From positions 17,112,566 to 17,176,565 of the forward strand of contig CM048839.1 in NCBI GenBank assembly GCA_026545765.1: DNA of 64,000 nt. The letters run 5' to 3'. Each line of letters opens with the position of its first letter. The stretch's first letter is position 1. Shown one piece after another: positions 22,586 through 33,974 of this stretch. Source of the DNA: Plantago major (lineage: Eukaryota; Streptophyta; Magnoliopsida; Lamiales; Plantaginaceae). A model generated the notes under the pieces. That model ran no database searches. It was not told the DNA's origin and saw only the letters and a list, made by a program, of their open reading frames with translations. The position numbers and the translations under genes were made by a program.

Positions 22586-23629
22586 ATGTCGTCGTCGAAT
22601 TCGCCCTGCGCCGCGTGCAAGTGCCTCAGGCGAAAATGCACCCAGGAGTGCGTTTTCGCCCCCTACTTCCCACCGGACAACCCCGAGAAATTCACGAATG
22701 TGCACAAAGTATTCGGCGCCAGCAACGTCGCCAAGCTCCTCAACGACCTCCCTGGCCCACAACGCGAGGATGCAGTAAACTCACTCGCCTACGAGGCAGA
22801 ATCTCGTCTCCGGGACCCAGTTTACGGCTGCGTAGGCCTAATCTCCCTCCTCCAGCAGAAGCTCAAAGCAGTACAACAAGAAGTCGAGATCGCGAAAAAG
22901 GAGCTTTCGCATTATGTGGCACCAGGCACGGCCCTGCCACTGCTTCACTCACAGGGTGCATTCTTGACTCATCAGCAGCAGTTTGGGTACCAAAACTTGG
23001 CGCCGTTCGGTCTTCATCACCAGCAGGCAATGATGATGGGAGCTGTACAGCAACAAGGCGGGATTGTGATGAATGACCCTTTACAGCAGCAGCAATTGTA
23101 TGAGACGCAGCAGCATTTGGCTACGGAACAGGAGATGTTGAGTAATTTTGAGCAGCAGCAATTGTACAATACGTTTGACGAGTCAGGTAATCCGGTGACA
23201 GTGGCTGGTTTCAATCAGATGCAGCAGCAGCAAGGTGCGAATTTGCAGCCGTCTTTGGCATTAGGCGGTGGTTATGATCAGCCTCAGCCTCAGCAGTTCG
23301 GTATTCAGCCAGAGAGTTCGATTCCAGTTCAACAACATGAGCTATTGCAGCAGCAGCAATATCAGATGCAGCAGGAGCAGCAGTTTTTTGGTAATTCGCA
23401 GCAGACAGAACAGCAGCTGCTTGGTCCGCATGATCCACAGTATAGGACTAATTCACAGCAGACGGAACAGCAGCTGCTTGGTCAGCATGATCCACAGTAT
23501 AGAACTAATTCTCAGCAGCAGGAGCAGCAGCTGTTTGGTCAGCACGATCAACCGTATGGATCTAATTTGCAGCAGCAGAGAGCTAAAAGTGAAGAGGGAA
23601 GGAGCAACATTGGTCCAAATCTATGTTAA
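22586..23629 (+). CDS. LBD36: LOB-domain transcription factor, class I (LBD36/ASL1-like)
   Basis: 347 residues from MSSSNSPC. The frame is open from an upstream ATG at 22553, but a likely 5'-leader intron (21887-22562) removes that ATG, so 22586 is preferred. The LOB domain spans residues 6-107: zinc-finger-like CAACKCLRRKCTQEC (C-x2-C-x6-C-x3-C), the GAS block starting FGASNVAKLL, and the Leu-zipper-like helix VGLISLLQQKLKAVQQEVE. The rest is Gln-rich, with VTVAGFNQ and a terminal SEEGRSNIG as in LBD36/AS2-related proteins, which act in the nucleus on leaf and flower polarity. A perfect-phase three-copy 19-residue repeat lies near the C-terminus. Poly(A) signal AATAAA follows the stop at about 23633. 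Confidence 0.93.
   Translation: MSSSNSPCAACKCLRRKCTQECVFAPYFPPDNPEKFTNVHKVFGASNVAKLLNDLPGPQREDAVNSLAYEAESRLRDPVYGCVGLISLLQQKLKAVQQEVEIAKKELSHYVAPGTALPLLHSQGAFLTHQQQFGYQNLAPFGLHHQQAMMMGAVQQQGGIVMNDPLQQQQLYETQQHLATEQEMLSNFEQQQLYNTFDESGNPVTVAGFNQMQQQQGANLQPSLALGGGYDQPQPQQFGIQPESSIPVQQHELLQQQQYQMQQEQQFFGNSQQTEQQLLGPHDPQYRTNSQQTEQQLLGQHDPQYRTNSQQQEQQLFGQHDQPYGSNLQQQRAKSEEGRSNIGPNLC
23393..23563 (+). repeat. Three tandem 57-bp coding repeats in the LBD gene
   Basis: Each unit encodes 19 residues of the form NSQQTEQQLLGxHDPQYRT. Copies 1 and 2 differ by one residue; copy 3 has drifted. The repeat keeps frame and extends the Gln-rich region. Confidence 0.95.
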
Positions 23630-25197
23630 ATCAATAAAGAAAAAGTATGTCTTACTAGTTTTATTTGAAGACATTAAGCTCATTTACCCAATGACAGGAT
23701 TATTCTTTCCACTGATTTTGACCCAGGTAATTAACTTACTACCAATCTTGATCTGATATATACACTTTAGCAAATTCTTTGGAGTTTTTCTTAGCATTTT
23801 GTTTATAATTATTTGGCATTTCATGGAAAGTCTTAATTGAAAAATGTAGATATTGTTGATAACTGATCAAAGTGTCATTTTCTACTTCTCCAAATGTATC
23901 TGTTAGTATGGACTATAATAAAACTTATATAAATGCATATAAATTACAGTTTCCAGATTATAATGCAAGGCAATTGAGCAAGTTTGGTGCCGGATTTTGA
24001 ACACCAATTTGAGTTTTAGAAAAATAATGAAAATGGAAGCACATTTGGTGCTGGCAGAATCTTTGAGCTTGGGTGACTGGTGCTTTTTCTGCCTCATTCT
24101 GGTCAAGGAAATATAAATATGATCTTCCTTAAATTAGGCAGAAGATGGAAAAAAGCTTAAATGCACAAGGGGTTGAATGGTTATGGGAATTATTGTCTTT
24201 AATTTCTTCATTAGCTAGCTAATTAATCCAGAAATGCTTGTTGTCACTTTCAGTATTCTTGATCACCTACCTATAAAACCTAAGTTTGGGTTGGTATTAT
24301 TACTCTATGATTAAATAGTCTATTATGTGTTGACTGAATGGTGATGATTGTGTTAATTAAACATGAAATATATGATTGACCAGGTTGTATAAATGTAGTA
24401 TTTAGTTAGACTCTTTTTTAGGTATATATTATGATACTCTTGCTGTGTGTTCACACATTCTGCTGGTTTAGTCTATGCTATATGTAAACATCGTTATGCA
24501 CTACAACTGTACAACATGTTGTAGCATAGACGAAACACATTTTGCTGCACCCTTTTCCTTCATATGTAAATGATTTTCTGTAAATCATCTGATGTTCTTA
24601 ATTTCTTTATTATACTTCAAAATTTTCCTACCATTGTTCTTCTGGTTCTAATTCTAACATGTATTTCTTTACATTGTTATGTAGTTTGTCTTGCTGCAAC
24701 TTCTATGGCGGAGGCGAGTATTTTTACACGTACATAATCGGTAAAAGAGACGGAAGAAGGGTGAGATGGAGGAGCTAAAGATAGATATCCTAGAGAGCTA
24801 GCCTGGATTGATTGTTTGACATTTAAGTAAGAATGCTCTCATTGTTAATGAGTTTTGTAGGGAGACATTTTCTTCAAGAGTACATTTCAAACACTAGTTT
24901 CAAAAAACAGTCTTCTCTTTCCGTTTACATTCTTCTTTAACATTGCTTCTTTCTGCCGCCATCTTTTATATGCATCCATCTTTCTGGCCATGTTACATAT
25001 CCACTTAAATACTACTACTAGGACTATTATATTTTCTTTATGATGAGTTTCATATATGTATTTGTTTGTTTCCAAGCATGAAGGTTGGTTATTAAACAAT
25101 AGAATCACTAGCTAGGTTAATGAAAATCTCGGTTCACAATATGTTTCTGACTCTATAAAATTTTTTAATTTACAAACTTTTATAATATCTCGAGAGT

Positions 25198-25240
<43 letters not shown>

Positions 25241-26527
25241 GGTGTGTGTGTGGGGAAGTGCTTAAATCATTTTTGAGTGCAAGAAGATGATAAATCGTTA
25301 CTTGTACTTTTTATTCCGTTTCGGTGAGTATGAAAGTGAGGGTGTGGAGAAGAAGTAGCGACTAAGTCGAGCATGTGAAGGTTTGATGAATAGGATGTTG
25401 ACCATGATGATCAGTTTGTTAATTAATCACCTGAGCATGAACATTTAATTAGATTTGCAGTTAATATAGTAGTTAAATGGATGCATGTCGTGTGTACATA
25501 ATACTTGTACGTACAGCTATATATATGTACTTATATCATTGTTGTGCTAAAACAATAAATATATATTGCATGTATGCACGCATTGAAATTTGAAGACACT
25601 ACACAGTGAGTCTACACTAGTGTTAAATTCTATTGAGAACTGGAATTGCAGCTCAGCATTTAATCACTAATCAACTTCACGTGTATACCACCATCATTTA
25701 ATCACTACCCCGGATATAAAAGTTTGTTGTATGAAGAATTACCTGTAATTTGACAAAGAAATTAAGGATTCATTTGGTTTGAGGAAAAATGAGGGAAAAT
25801 AAAAAAAATAGAAGAAAATATTGTTTTCCACCATTTGATAGTTCTCAGTAAATCCTGGAAAATTCATCAAAATATATACAAAATACACCTATATCCACAA
25901 AATAAGGAAAGTTGTTTTTTCCTCAGGAAAATCTTATTTTCCCCTATTTCTTTTTTCTTTTCCCCCATTTTCCCTCAAACAAATGCATGAAATTGTAATC
26001 GAAACGGACCTAAACGTATAGAAAGGTATCGGGCCGGAATTTTTAGTTATAAGGATCTTATCATATCCTCAATTAGCCATCGCACTTTGACTAATTCATT
26101 TCACTAGCAAACAAAATGAGAGTGATAAGCAGAATGAGAGTGATGAAAATATTTGATGACTTTTTAGTGAAAGGGACATGTTGATCTGTATCTTTTTGGA
26201 TAAACTAACTATGTAGAGATACGAATCCTCGATAAATTTAACTAAGAATAATTAGAAATATCTTTAGAGTTTATAACTAGTCTACAGTATCGTGAGTTTT
26301 CTTGTGAAGAATTCCGTGGGCTGGTATCTGTGCTTTAAAATGGGCCTAGACTATACGTAATTCTTTTAGAAAGAACAATTTGTAACCGAATTTGTAGAAA
26401 ATAAGAATATAAACGTTTAGAAATCAAGAACAAATTGTAACAAGATTTGTAGAAATTCGAGAGGTGTGCTTAGCATGTGAACAACACAATTATAAGATTT
26501 GAAAAAAAAGTTCCCAACAGTTTTGGC
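23630..26527. other. LBD 3' flank and spacer
   Basis: This includes the LBD 3' UTR and AT-rich spacer. The purine-rich stretch at about 24700-24830 could be a spliced 3' UTR exon but has no coding support. An (AT)n/(GT)n microsatellite is at 25206-25252. No gene called. Confidence 0.45.
25206..25252. repeat. Compound (AT)n(GT)n microsatellite
   Basis: About 14 AT units (25206-25233) are followed by GT-rich sequence with two interruptions (25234-25252). Probably polymorphic. Confidence 0.95.
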
Positions 26528-29160
26528 CTAATCTCCTTGTTGAGAATTCCAATATCCTCCCATTGCACTTGTCAACAGTGCACAATCGTTGAGCCAGGAG
26601 AACTTAGATTGTCCTGTGGACGAGCTTGCAAGCCTTCTGATGTACATCCTATATTTCTGAGTGATAAAACAATACATATTCAAAATTTGGAATGGCTTCA
26701 AATTAACCATGTGAGATCAAATGAAAGTAATTCAATCATTAATATACCTGTAAATGGCTCTTTACTTCGTCAATGGTGAGGCCATCAACTTTCATAAGCC
26801 CGTTGACATGCTTTGGCGTAGCGACTACAAAATACAATAAAAAATTATATATATATTTATATCATACATTATAATGAAATATTGGCAAATAATAAATAAA
26901 TCCGATGATCATTGTTATTCAATACTCCATAATTTAGAAGAAAGTGTTACATTTTTGTATTGGTCATTATCTTGTTTAATATAATTACTCATAAGCGATA
27001 ATAGTAAATAATTTAATAAAATTATATAATAAAAATTTAATTACTAAATTTTCATTATATAATTTTAATAATTATTTATTAATATCGTTAAGAGTTAATT
27101 AATAGCTGAACGATAATGTAATAAAATGTAAATGGAGGGAGTATTTGTTTGGATTCTATTATATCCTACATTCTTCACCAGTACGATCCTCTACACATAT
27201 ATTTGGATAACGAAAACAAAAAAAAGATAGATAGCTAGTGTTGTGATTACACACATTTCGGGCCTCCAAGCTGTTGCACTACATCAAGAAACCTCTTGTG
27301 CAACTCTAGAGACCAACAACGCCTCTGTTTTTTCAGTTGTTGTTGGTGCAAAGTGTGCCTTTGTGGCCTATCATCATGGCGTTCCATGCTATGTGAATAA
27401 ATTTGTTTCTCACTTTCTTCCAGCATGCCATCAACAACAAAATATTGCTTCTCACTTTCTTCCAACATGCCATCAACAACAAAATTTTGCTTCTCCATTC
27501 CTTCCACCATTGCCTTCTTAAATGGTATAAAAGCCCCTTGCTTGTGATTGAAATGACATCTCTGCAACAACCCGATTTTAACTGGGTCTTTGTTCCCTAA
27601 CTCCTAAAAATAAACATCAGCAAACCAATTAGATTGTATCATGATACTTATTATTCTTCTCAAATTTTAATTGTGGGTCAAGGTCTCAAGGATGATTTCT
27701 TTTCCAGATTTGCACTTGCCATGCCCTCCATGCTACATGCAGAGACGCAGCTCAAACAATTTGATATGATGAGTCATTCCATTACAATCGTTTATATTGT
27801 GTAATTTTCTGGCTTTTGTGAACTTTTCAAGTAAATGAGTATATTTTTATAGCGATATCTTTTTTTTTTTAAATTCCATGTCAATCTTAGGAGTGGAGAA
27901 TTTTCAATTATTTAGAGGCGCTTTGAACACTTTTGGATGCAAAACATGAAGTCCGGAGGAAGTCTGAAGTTGTTTGGAAAAGAATTTGAATGAAATTCAC
28001 GGGGAAAATACAGTATGTAAAAGTTGCAACCATGATCAACGTCCAAATCTACCGAGCTTGATTGGTTGTGACGATTGACGAAGGTTGTTTATGGTAGTCG
28101 AGGTGGATTCACGAGTGAGCATACTCACGAATTTATCAACTTCACTCGAACTTTGAGCCTATTTATATACGATTGAATCTCAACGACTTAAGAGAAGCAA
28201 TAGTTACAAATCTTGAACTTCCGAAATCAAATTTTCACGAAGAAACGTTAGTTCTTCAAAATTCATGCGATAAGGCAAATGTTTTTCGAAGAATTCATCA
28301 TGTATGTTAAAGATTGAATACCACCAAATTATGAGGTTAGGTTGTATTTTTTTTCCCCCTACATGTTTGATGCATGTCTACCATCATGAATGCCTATTTT
28401 TAACTTATCAAGTGTATATGAGTAGCTAAATCCCATAAAGTGGGTTAGCGATGCTCACTTGTATGGGGTCGCACAGATGTCGCATGCGTCTTACTATTGA
28501 CTTTATGAAGAGAATTAGTTATTAACTTCTAGGTTTAGAGCTCGTGCTTCGGTTGTGTAAATTATCATTCTAGAATCTAGCATGTATTTAAAAGTTGGTA
28601 AAAAATGAAAACTTACAGGTTCTCCAGGGTGGAGAACTAGATCTGCTTGAATTTGATCCTTGTGAGATGGTTTGCTCGATATACACACAGAATTTAACCA
28701 ACTCATCTTTTCCTCATTCGGGTGCTCAAATGGCTTTTCTGCCCATCCATTTGCAATAGAATGACTCTTCAAGGGAAAAAGTTCTTCCCACACTGGCCCT
28801 GCCTGTTTTGCTTTCCACTTCAAGCTCTCCTCCTTCAATTGCTCAATTGCTACGAAAACAAAAACCAACGAACAAATATAAAACCACAAGCCACAAACAT
28901 AAATAAAGTTTATCTTTAAAAAAAATCAGATGCAATTCTAATAAATAAAATTAAAACACACCATTTTGAGCTAAACACATGCATTGAGGAAGTGCATGCT
29001 GGGAAACTTGAATTTTGCGCATTTCTTCTTCCAACAAATCGACATAAACATCCAATCTTGTGGATTTCAATGAGAAATCTTCGATTAGAGACACTTCTAG
29101 CAAAATGTTTGAAAGAGTTTGTGACATAAAAGCAGTGGTAGAAGAATCCAAACCGTCCAT
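26528..29160 (-). CDS. GARP transcription factor of the HHO/EFM (NIGT1) group, copy A
   Basis: Five exons: 29160-28962, 28849-28617, 27603-27255, 26824-26748, 26656-26528; all GT..AG, phases agree, 328 residues. The N-terminal helical motif (residues ~35-65, [11 protein letters not shown]) and WEELFPLK and GAFIPFKK boxes mark the HRS1/HHO/EFM family. The single Myb-like GARP domain at ~235-298 ([12 protein letters not shown] ... [17 protein letters not shown]) binds DNA; relatives repress nitrate and phosphate starvation genes or flowering genes. An internal 14-residue duplication, [14 protein letters not shown], precedes the DNA-binding domain. The protein ends soon after that domain ([10 protein letters not shown]), about 44 residues earlier than copy B, so it lacks the acidic C-terminus. 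Ser replaces Pro in the WSPELH motif. It looks intact rather than dead. Confidence 0.88.
27400..27490. repeat. 42-bp in-frame tandem duplication in GARP copy A
   Basis: TCTCACTTTCTTCCARCATG and CCATCAACAACAAAA recur at 42-bp spacing (plus strand), encoding the doubled [14 protein letters not shown]. It is absent from copy B. Confidence 0.9.
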
Positions 29161-29411
29161 TTCTATTTTATCTTGTGTTGTTCTAGTAGATGTATAAAAA
29201 CTTGTTAAAACATGTATGATAATAAGTTATTACCGGTTTATATAGATGTAATGTGGGTGTTGAGAGGGGCACAATGGAAATCAAAGGAATACAACCAAAA
29301 GGATTCGACAGATAGAAAAAAAAGATTCAAATTAATTCTATGAGAAATTGTTTTAATTATAATTTGACATTTTCTACTCATCAAATTGTTTCGGTAAGTT
29401 ATTTTAATGTT
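29161..29411. promoter_or_regulatory. Upstream region of GARP copy A
   Basis: Promoter side of copy A (leftward transcription). The first ~130 bp resemble the matching region upstream of copy B (for example GGTTTATATAGATGTAATGTGGG versus GCTTATATAGGTGTACTGTGG), showing that the duplication included the core promoter with its TATATA. Confidence 0.6.
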
Positions 29412-29414
29412 TTA

Positions 29415-29522
29415 GGCTTTGTTCTATTCGTCTGAACTGAACTGAATTGTAGTATAAAATATAACTAAGCAAAACTGAATGGATCTGAACTGAATGGGTT
29501 TTCAGATGAAGAGAACAAAGCC
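29415..29522. mobile_element. PIF/Harbinger-like MITE
   Basis: 108 bp, starts GGCTTTGTTCTATTCGTCTG and ends as the inverted copy ..CAGATGAAGAGAACAAAGCC. Both sides carry a TTA target duplication (29412-29414, 29523-29525), as expected for Tourist/Harbinger elements. Confidence 0.8.
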
Positions 29523-29648
29523 TTAGTCAAGATTTAAATAATCTCTTGAACTTTTGATAGAAAGTACTTTATTTTCATAAAATAAAAGGTAGGGGGTGGG
29601 TGGTATTAAGGTGATTCGACCCGCATCCATATATTTAAATATGACCCC

Positions 29649-30465
29649 TGTTAGAACTATTGGACCAGGATTGGTACTCTGGACAAGTTTCAGACGATGT
29701 TGACTATGGCGTTGAGTCAACAACGTCTTCAACAGTAAAGACATCAGTGAACAGTAACGAACAAAACAGAGCAGTTTGCAGTGGATAAAAATACTGAACA
29801 CCACAGATAAATTCTAGCGAGTATATATAAAATATACTGACCGTGCCATAGGCTAAATTTCCACTATCAAGAAAAGTAGAATTACAATAACTACGTTGAA
29901 CCAATCACAAAACGATTGATTAATTGATTAAACTGCAAACACTAGACCTAGAACAGACAGACAAAAGCTATTCTAGTTCGACTCCACTAAAGTAAATCTC
30001 AATCCTTAGAGACTACTCACAAGAGAAGTTGATATCAATGTCTAGTAAAGCAAGAACCCTAATTGTCTTCTATGTAAAATATGCTCAAAAGGGTGTTCTT
30101 GCAAAGAGAGCTTCCTGAATATTTATATTGGAAGAATTCGACATTCAGGGAAAGATTATCTCTAGAGATTTTATCTCCTTTGCTTTATTTGTCTTCCTTG
30201 TCTCCAAGATCTTTAAAACTCTTTCCTTATTACATAAGATCTTTTCTTTATCACATAAGATCTTTTCTTTATAACATAAGATCCTTCTTTATCACCAAGC
30301 AGCCCATCCCAAGTCGGTCAAGTCCAGTCCATTGAATCATGTTCCAGCCCATCTTGATATTTCCTACAAAATATCAATTCAAAGACAACTACAATCGTTG
30401 AACCGGTTAATAAACAAAGAAAGGCAGGATTAATAATAACAAGTGCAAATAAATTGCACTTTCAA
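29649..30465. mobile_element. Probable solo LTR
   Basis: 817 bp, starts TGTTAGAACTATTGG and ends ATTGCACTTTCAA, flanked by ACCCC at 29644-29648 and 30466-30470. TG and CA(A) ends plus a 5-bp duplication fit a solo LTR. A run of ~20-bp units (CATAAGATCTTTTCTTTAT) repeats three to four times at 30232-30296. The orientation is not clear. Confidence 0.65.
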
Positions 30466-30899
30466 ACCCCTTATTGCAACCATCTTTATAGATATAGCCA
30501 CAACTGGGATGACTCGAATGAGGAAAACCTTTTTATATCTTGAATTAGAGTAAGTTTCCTGAGAGACGGTTTACCCTTAAACCAAATGAAGCCTTAGAAT
30601 TCTTTTCTCCCCATCTTTTCTTGGGCAGAGCATAGCCTGGATTGCCCATTTTATAAGCTTTCTTTGACTTCTGGCTTAGCTCTATGGAATAGGATCTAAG
30701 TGTGATGGGTGACGTTAAGCGGGAATGCCTCTCATTCTCACTCCGGCACGGTGAGACTAGTGTTTGTCAATCCACCGACTTCCATCAGATCTAGGCTCAA
30801 CATATTTCATTTCAATTCCAGAATAAAGAAGGCAAAAGACAAGAAAACAACAGATCTGGGCTGATGATATGTTTCTTAGGTTTTACTGTCCTTTCTTTC

Positions 30900-31075
30900 C
30901 TTTTCTTTTTTTAAACTGAAAATCGGTTTGACCCGGTTTTTATTGGGTTTTTACCGGTTTTTGACCGGGTTTCCCGTTTTTTAACGGGTGACCCGGTTTC
31001 CCCGAGTTTTTAGGGTTTTCGGCCCGGCAAGCCTCCGCAACACCGGTTGAACCGGGTCGACTTGCCGGGTTTGAT
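30900..31075. repeat. CCGGTTT/ACCGGG-rich degenerate repeat
   Basis: Short motifs such as GACCCGGTTTT, TTTTTACCGGTTTT and GACCGGGTTTCCC are repeated irregularly. Low-complexity dispersed repeat; no coding content. Confidence 0.6.
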
Positions 31076-31129
31076 AACATAGCTAAATAGCCAATAAAAT
31101 GAGCTACACCAAACATGATGCCGCAAAGG

Positions 31130-32084
31130 AAAAATTACAGATACTACCCCTTAAATTGACCCTCATTTCACATTTCAGATTCACCCTTGGATTGGCTTAA
31201 ATTACAGATAGACCCATTTTTTACAAAGGCCAAATTCAACAATTACAAACAGCCCCAAAAGTCAATTTTTTCTCCTATTTTTTCTTTTCTTTATAATTTT
31301 ATAAATATATTAGTTTTATTTTATTACAAAATAAGCCCTAACAGTTTTCAATTTTTATAAAAAGATCCCCAAAAATTTTAATTATTAAAATTTTAACACT
31401 CTTCTCCACCACCCATCTTCTTCCCCACCACCACCACCCATCTTCTTCCCCACCATCAACACCGCCACCAAAACCACCATGCCACCACCACGAACACCAC
31501 CGATTACACCTTCGATTTGGGTTGAAATCGGCTCTGAGTCAGATCCCGATTCGAGTCAGAATCGGCTCAATTTGAGTATTTTACAACTCCGATTGGAGCT
31601 GTAAATCAACCCCAAATTGGAGCTGAAAACAGCTCTCATACGGAGCTGCCACCTCCGACATATTCACCGGAAAGAAAAGACAAGAATAAAGGAGGAGGAG
31701 GAAGAAGAAGAAGAAGAGAAGGAGGAAGAGGAGATGGGATTTATTGAAATTTTGGTGCTCCTTTTCCGGGAGTGAGGCTCCTTTTCCGGCAGTGGTGGGG
31801 TGGTGTTGGTGGTGAGGAAGAAGATAGGTTATTTATGTTAGTTAATAAGTTTTGGGGATTGTTTAAAAATATTTTGGGTTATTTTTGTAAGTTATAAAAT
31901 ATTAGAGTCAAGTATGTAATAAAATGAAACTTATAAATTGCAACTGAGTCCATTTAATTAAATTTTCCTTTGTTTTTTGTTTGGTCAACTCAAAAATGGG
32001 GATTTGGACCTATCTGTAATTGTTGTCAATCTAAGGACGAATCTGTAATTGGGCCAAATTTAAGGGGAACCATAGGTAATTCGC
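31130..32084. mobile_element. Mutator-like non-autonomous element
   Basis: About 955 bp with ~100-bp imperfect terminal inverted repeats. Both ends read inwards AATTAC.., then CCCCTTAAATT, then ATTACAGATAGRYCC. It is flanked by nine-base copies CCGCAAAGG (31121-31129) and CCGCAAATG (32085-32093), one mismatch, the length typical of Mutator. The interior has CCACCA-rich and GAAGAAG-rich tracts but no transposase. Confidence 0.72.
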
Positions 32085-32093
32085 CCGCAAATG

Positions 32094-32900
32094 TTGTTCA
32101 CATCGATCATACGATTGACTTTGAAGATTACAAAAATACCTGTAGGAATCATTCTGCTTGTGCTCTCATCATTCTACTACTCCTTCCACCGCAACACAAG
32201 AACCACTGCGACATCGAACAACATCAACAACACTTCGAATTACGTCCCGATTTACTTCTCCAACCGCATCACTAGCAGATGTTAACATGATTTTTTGGAT
32301 CTGCCATTTGAAACACCAAAAAATCTGACGAAAACTATAATCATCATTGAAACAACTACTTCGTGGACTTGATTACACCGAAATCGGACCAAAACACGAG
32401 CAGAGAGAGGGAGGGTGAAGTTAGGGTTTCGGAGAAGAGAAGAAATCGCTGAAGATGGGAGAAAGGAAATGATCCAGAAAACTTCGTTAGATCTCCGATC
32501 TAATTGCAACTCCGTTTAGATCTGTAATCTATGATAGTCCACACATAATCCTCTTTGCCACGCGACTCCTCTTTTGCTCGATCTGGTTTGGATTTAGATT
32601 TCTTCGCAAGTGAAAAATGAGAATTAGGGTTCTTCACCAAACATTGGGAGAAATCGCCGTTTTCTGTCAACTAGAAGAAAAGAAATGTAATAAAAGAAAG
32701 TGAAAAAAAAGCCTTTGATACTGAATCCAGATCATGAAACCGCTTGACCCGGATCCAGATTCTAAAACCCGACCCGTGAGAGGATCCGCAAAAAATATAA
32801 GGGCGAAATGGAAAACATTAAAAATAGACAATTTTTATGAGAAACTAAGTGTCTTTCTGGACTCTCCAAATGTAGTATAACTTTTATGAGACTTAGTATA
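32094..32900. other. Spacer without a recognisable gene
   Basis: No domain, splice structure or repeat boundary was recognised. The short minus-strand frame at 32282-32509 has no known features. Confidence 0.4.
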
Positions 32901-32909
32901 TAGTCATTA

Positions 32910-33294
32910 CCTCAGCCTTGGAGTACGGAGTTGATGTGGATTATGAGAGCAGTAAAGAAGAAAGGTTGGCGTGCAAGAATCCTGAAGATAGCTGTTTCAG
33001 AGACCATTTATACCATTTGGAGAGGGCGGAATGAGATGTTATTCCAACATAGTCCGTTGCCTACTCATCTGGTTGTTGATATCATACACACTATCACTAT
33101 TAGGTGTTTACTGAGGTGAGATTTGAGATTACATGTAGATGCTACTCTTTTGCGCATTACATAGCTGTGATAGAATCAGATAGCCTGGTATACTTGTTGA
33201 TAGGCGTGTTAGTTGCTATATCTGGATCCTTTGGATCGGTTGTATTGATCTATTTGGGATAATGAGAATATAATGCTCTTGGTTCCAAAAAAAA
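32910..33294 (+). mobile_element. LINE 3'-end fragment
   Basis: The frame at 32931-33119 contains ETIYTIWRGRNEMLFQ, the usual end of the zf-RVT region of plant L1-like LINEs. It is followed by a 3' UTR and a terminal A-run at 33287-33294. It is a strongly 5'-truncated copy; no target duplication was identified. Confidence 0.7.
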
Positions 33295-33974
33295 CTATTC
33301 TCAATTATGATATTTATCATTTTCCCAATAACCGCCTCATGAATGGATCATTTGAATTCAAGTCATATATGACTCTTTTATATCTGTGTAAATATACTTC
33401 GGGTGATTTTGTATCGGACATTACGGCCCAATTTAATTAGAATCAGATGATTTCCGATCAATTTTAATTTGTGTCATATCGGATCCGATGTTTTTGGGTC
33501 AAACTTATTCGGGTTATTTCGTACCTCATGATTTTGGATTGGGTCTCTGATCAATTTTTTGATAGTTGACCATAAATCGTATTTGTGTCCAATCCAAATT
33601 CCGTATCAGATTTCGAGTCTGGGTGACTTTTGCCCGAGGTTAGTGCGATATCACACTCTGGTCGGCTGTCCACACTCAACACCTCTCTTTTATGTGCAAA
33701 TTCTATGCAGAACGCGACAAATATCATATACATTCCAAATGTTCCCCAAGTATAAATCATACCGTAGGGACCAAAATACCAAGTTTAAACGGAACAATGT
33801 AAACAAGTTCCAAACCTTTCAGGTTATACCAAAGTACCAAGTTCATATGATGATTTCTATGTAGCTCTTAAATTCGGCTAGCTAAATAATGTATACAATA
33901 AAACCAGAAAATTCTGGCTACACTCCGGTTACCCTCTACATGTTTCTGCAAAAATTGGGGCTAACCAATGACGC
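33295..33974. other. Spacer downstream of GARP copy B
   Basis: This contains the 3' UTR side of copy B and a stretch rich in TCGGATC/TTCGGGT words (about 33390-33560), resembling a degraded dispersed repeat. No gene seen. Confidence 0.4.

Noticed and set aside
22507..23076. 189-codon frame overlapping the LBD gene
   Set aside because: Another reading frame of the GC-richer LOB-domain exon; the LOB motifs are in the frame of 22586-23629.
23268..23756. Ser/Arg-rich frame in the LBD C-terminal region
   Set aside because: Shadow of the CAG-rich repeats in another frame.
26528..29160. GARP copy A as a pseudogene
   Set aside because: All five exons join in phase with consensus splice sites and a full DNA-binding domain; only the C-terminus is shorter.
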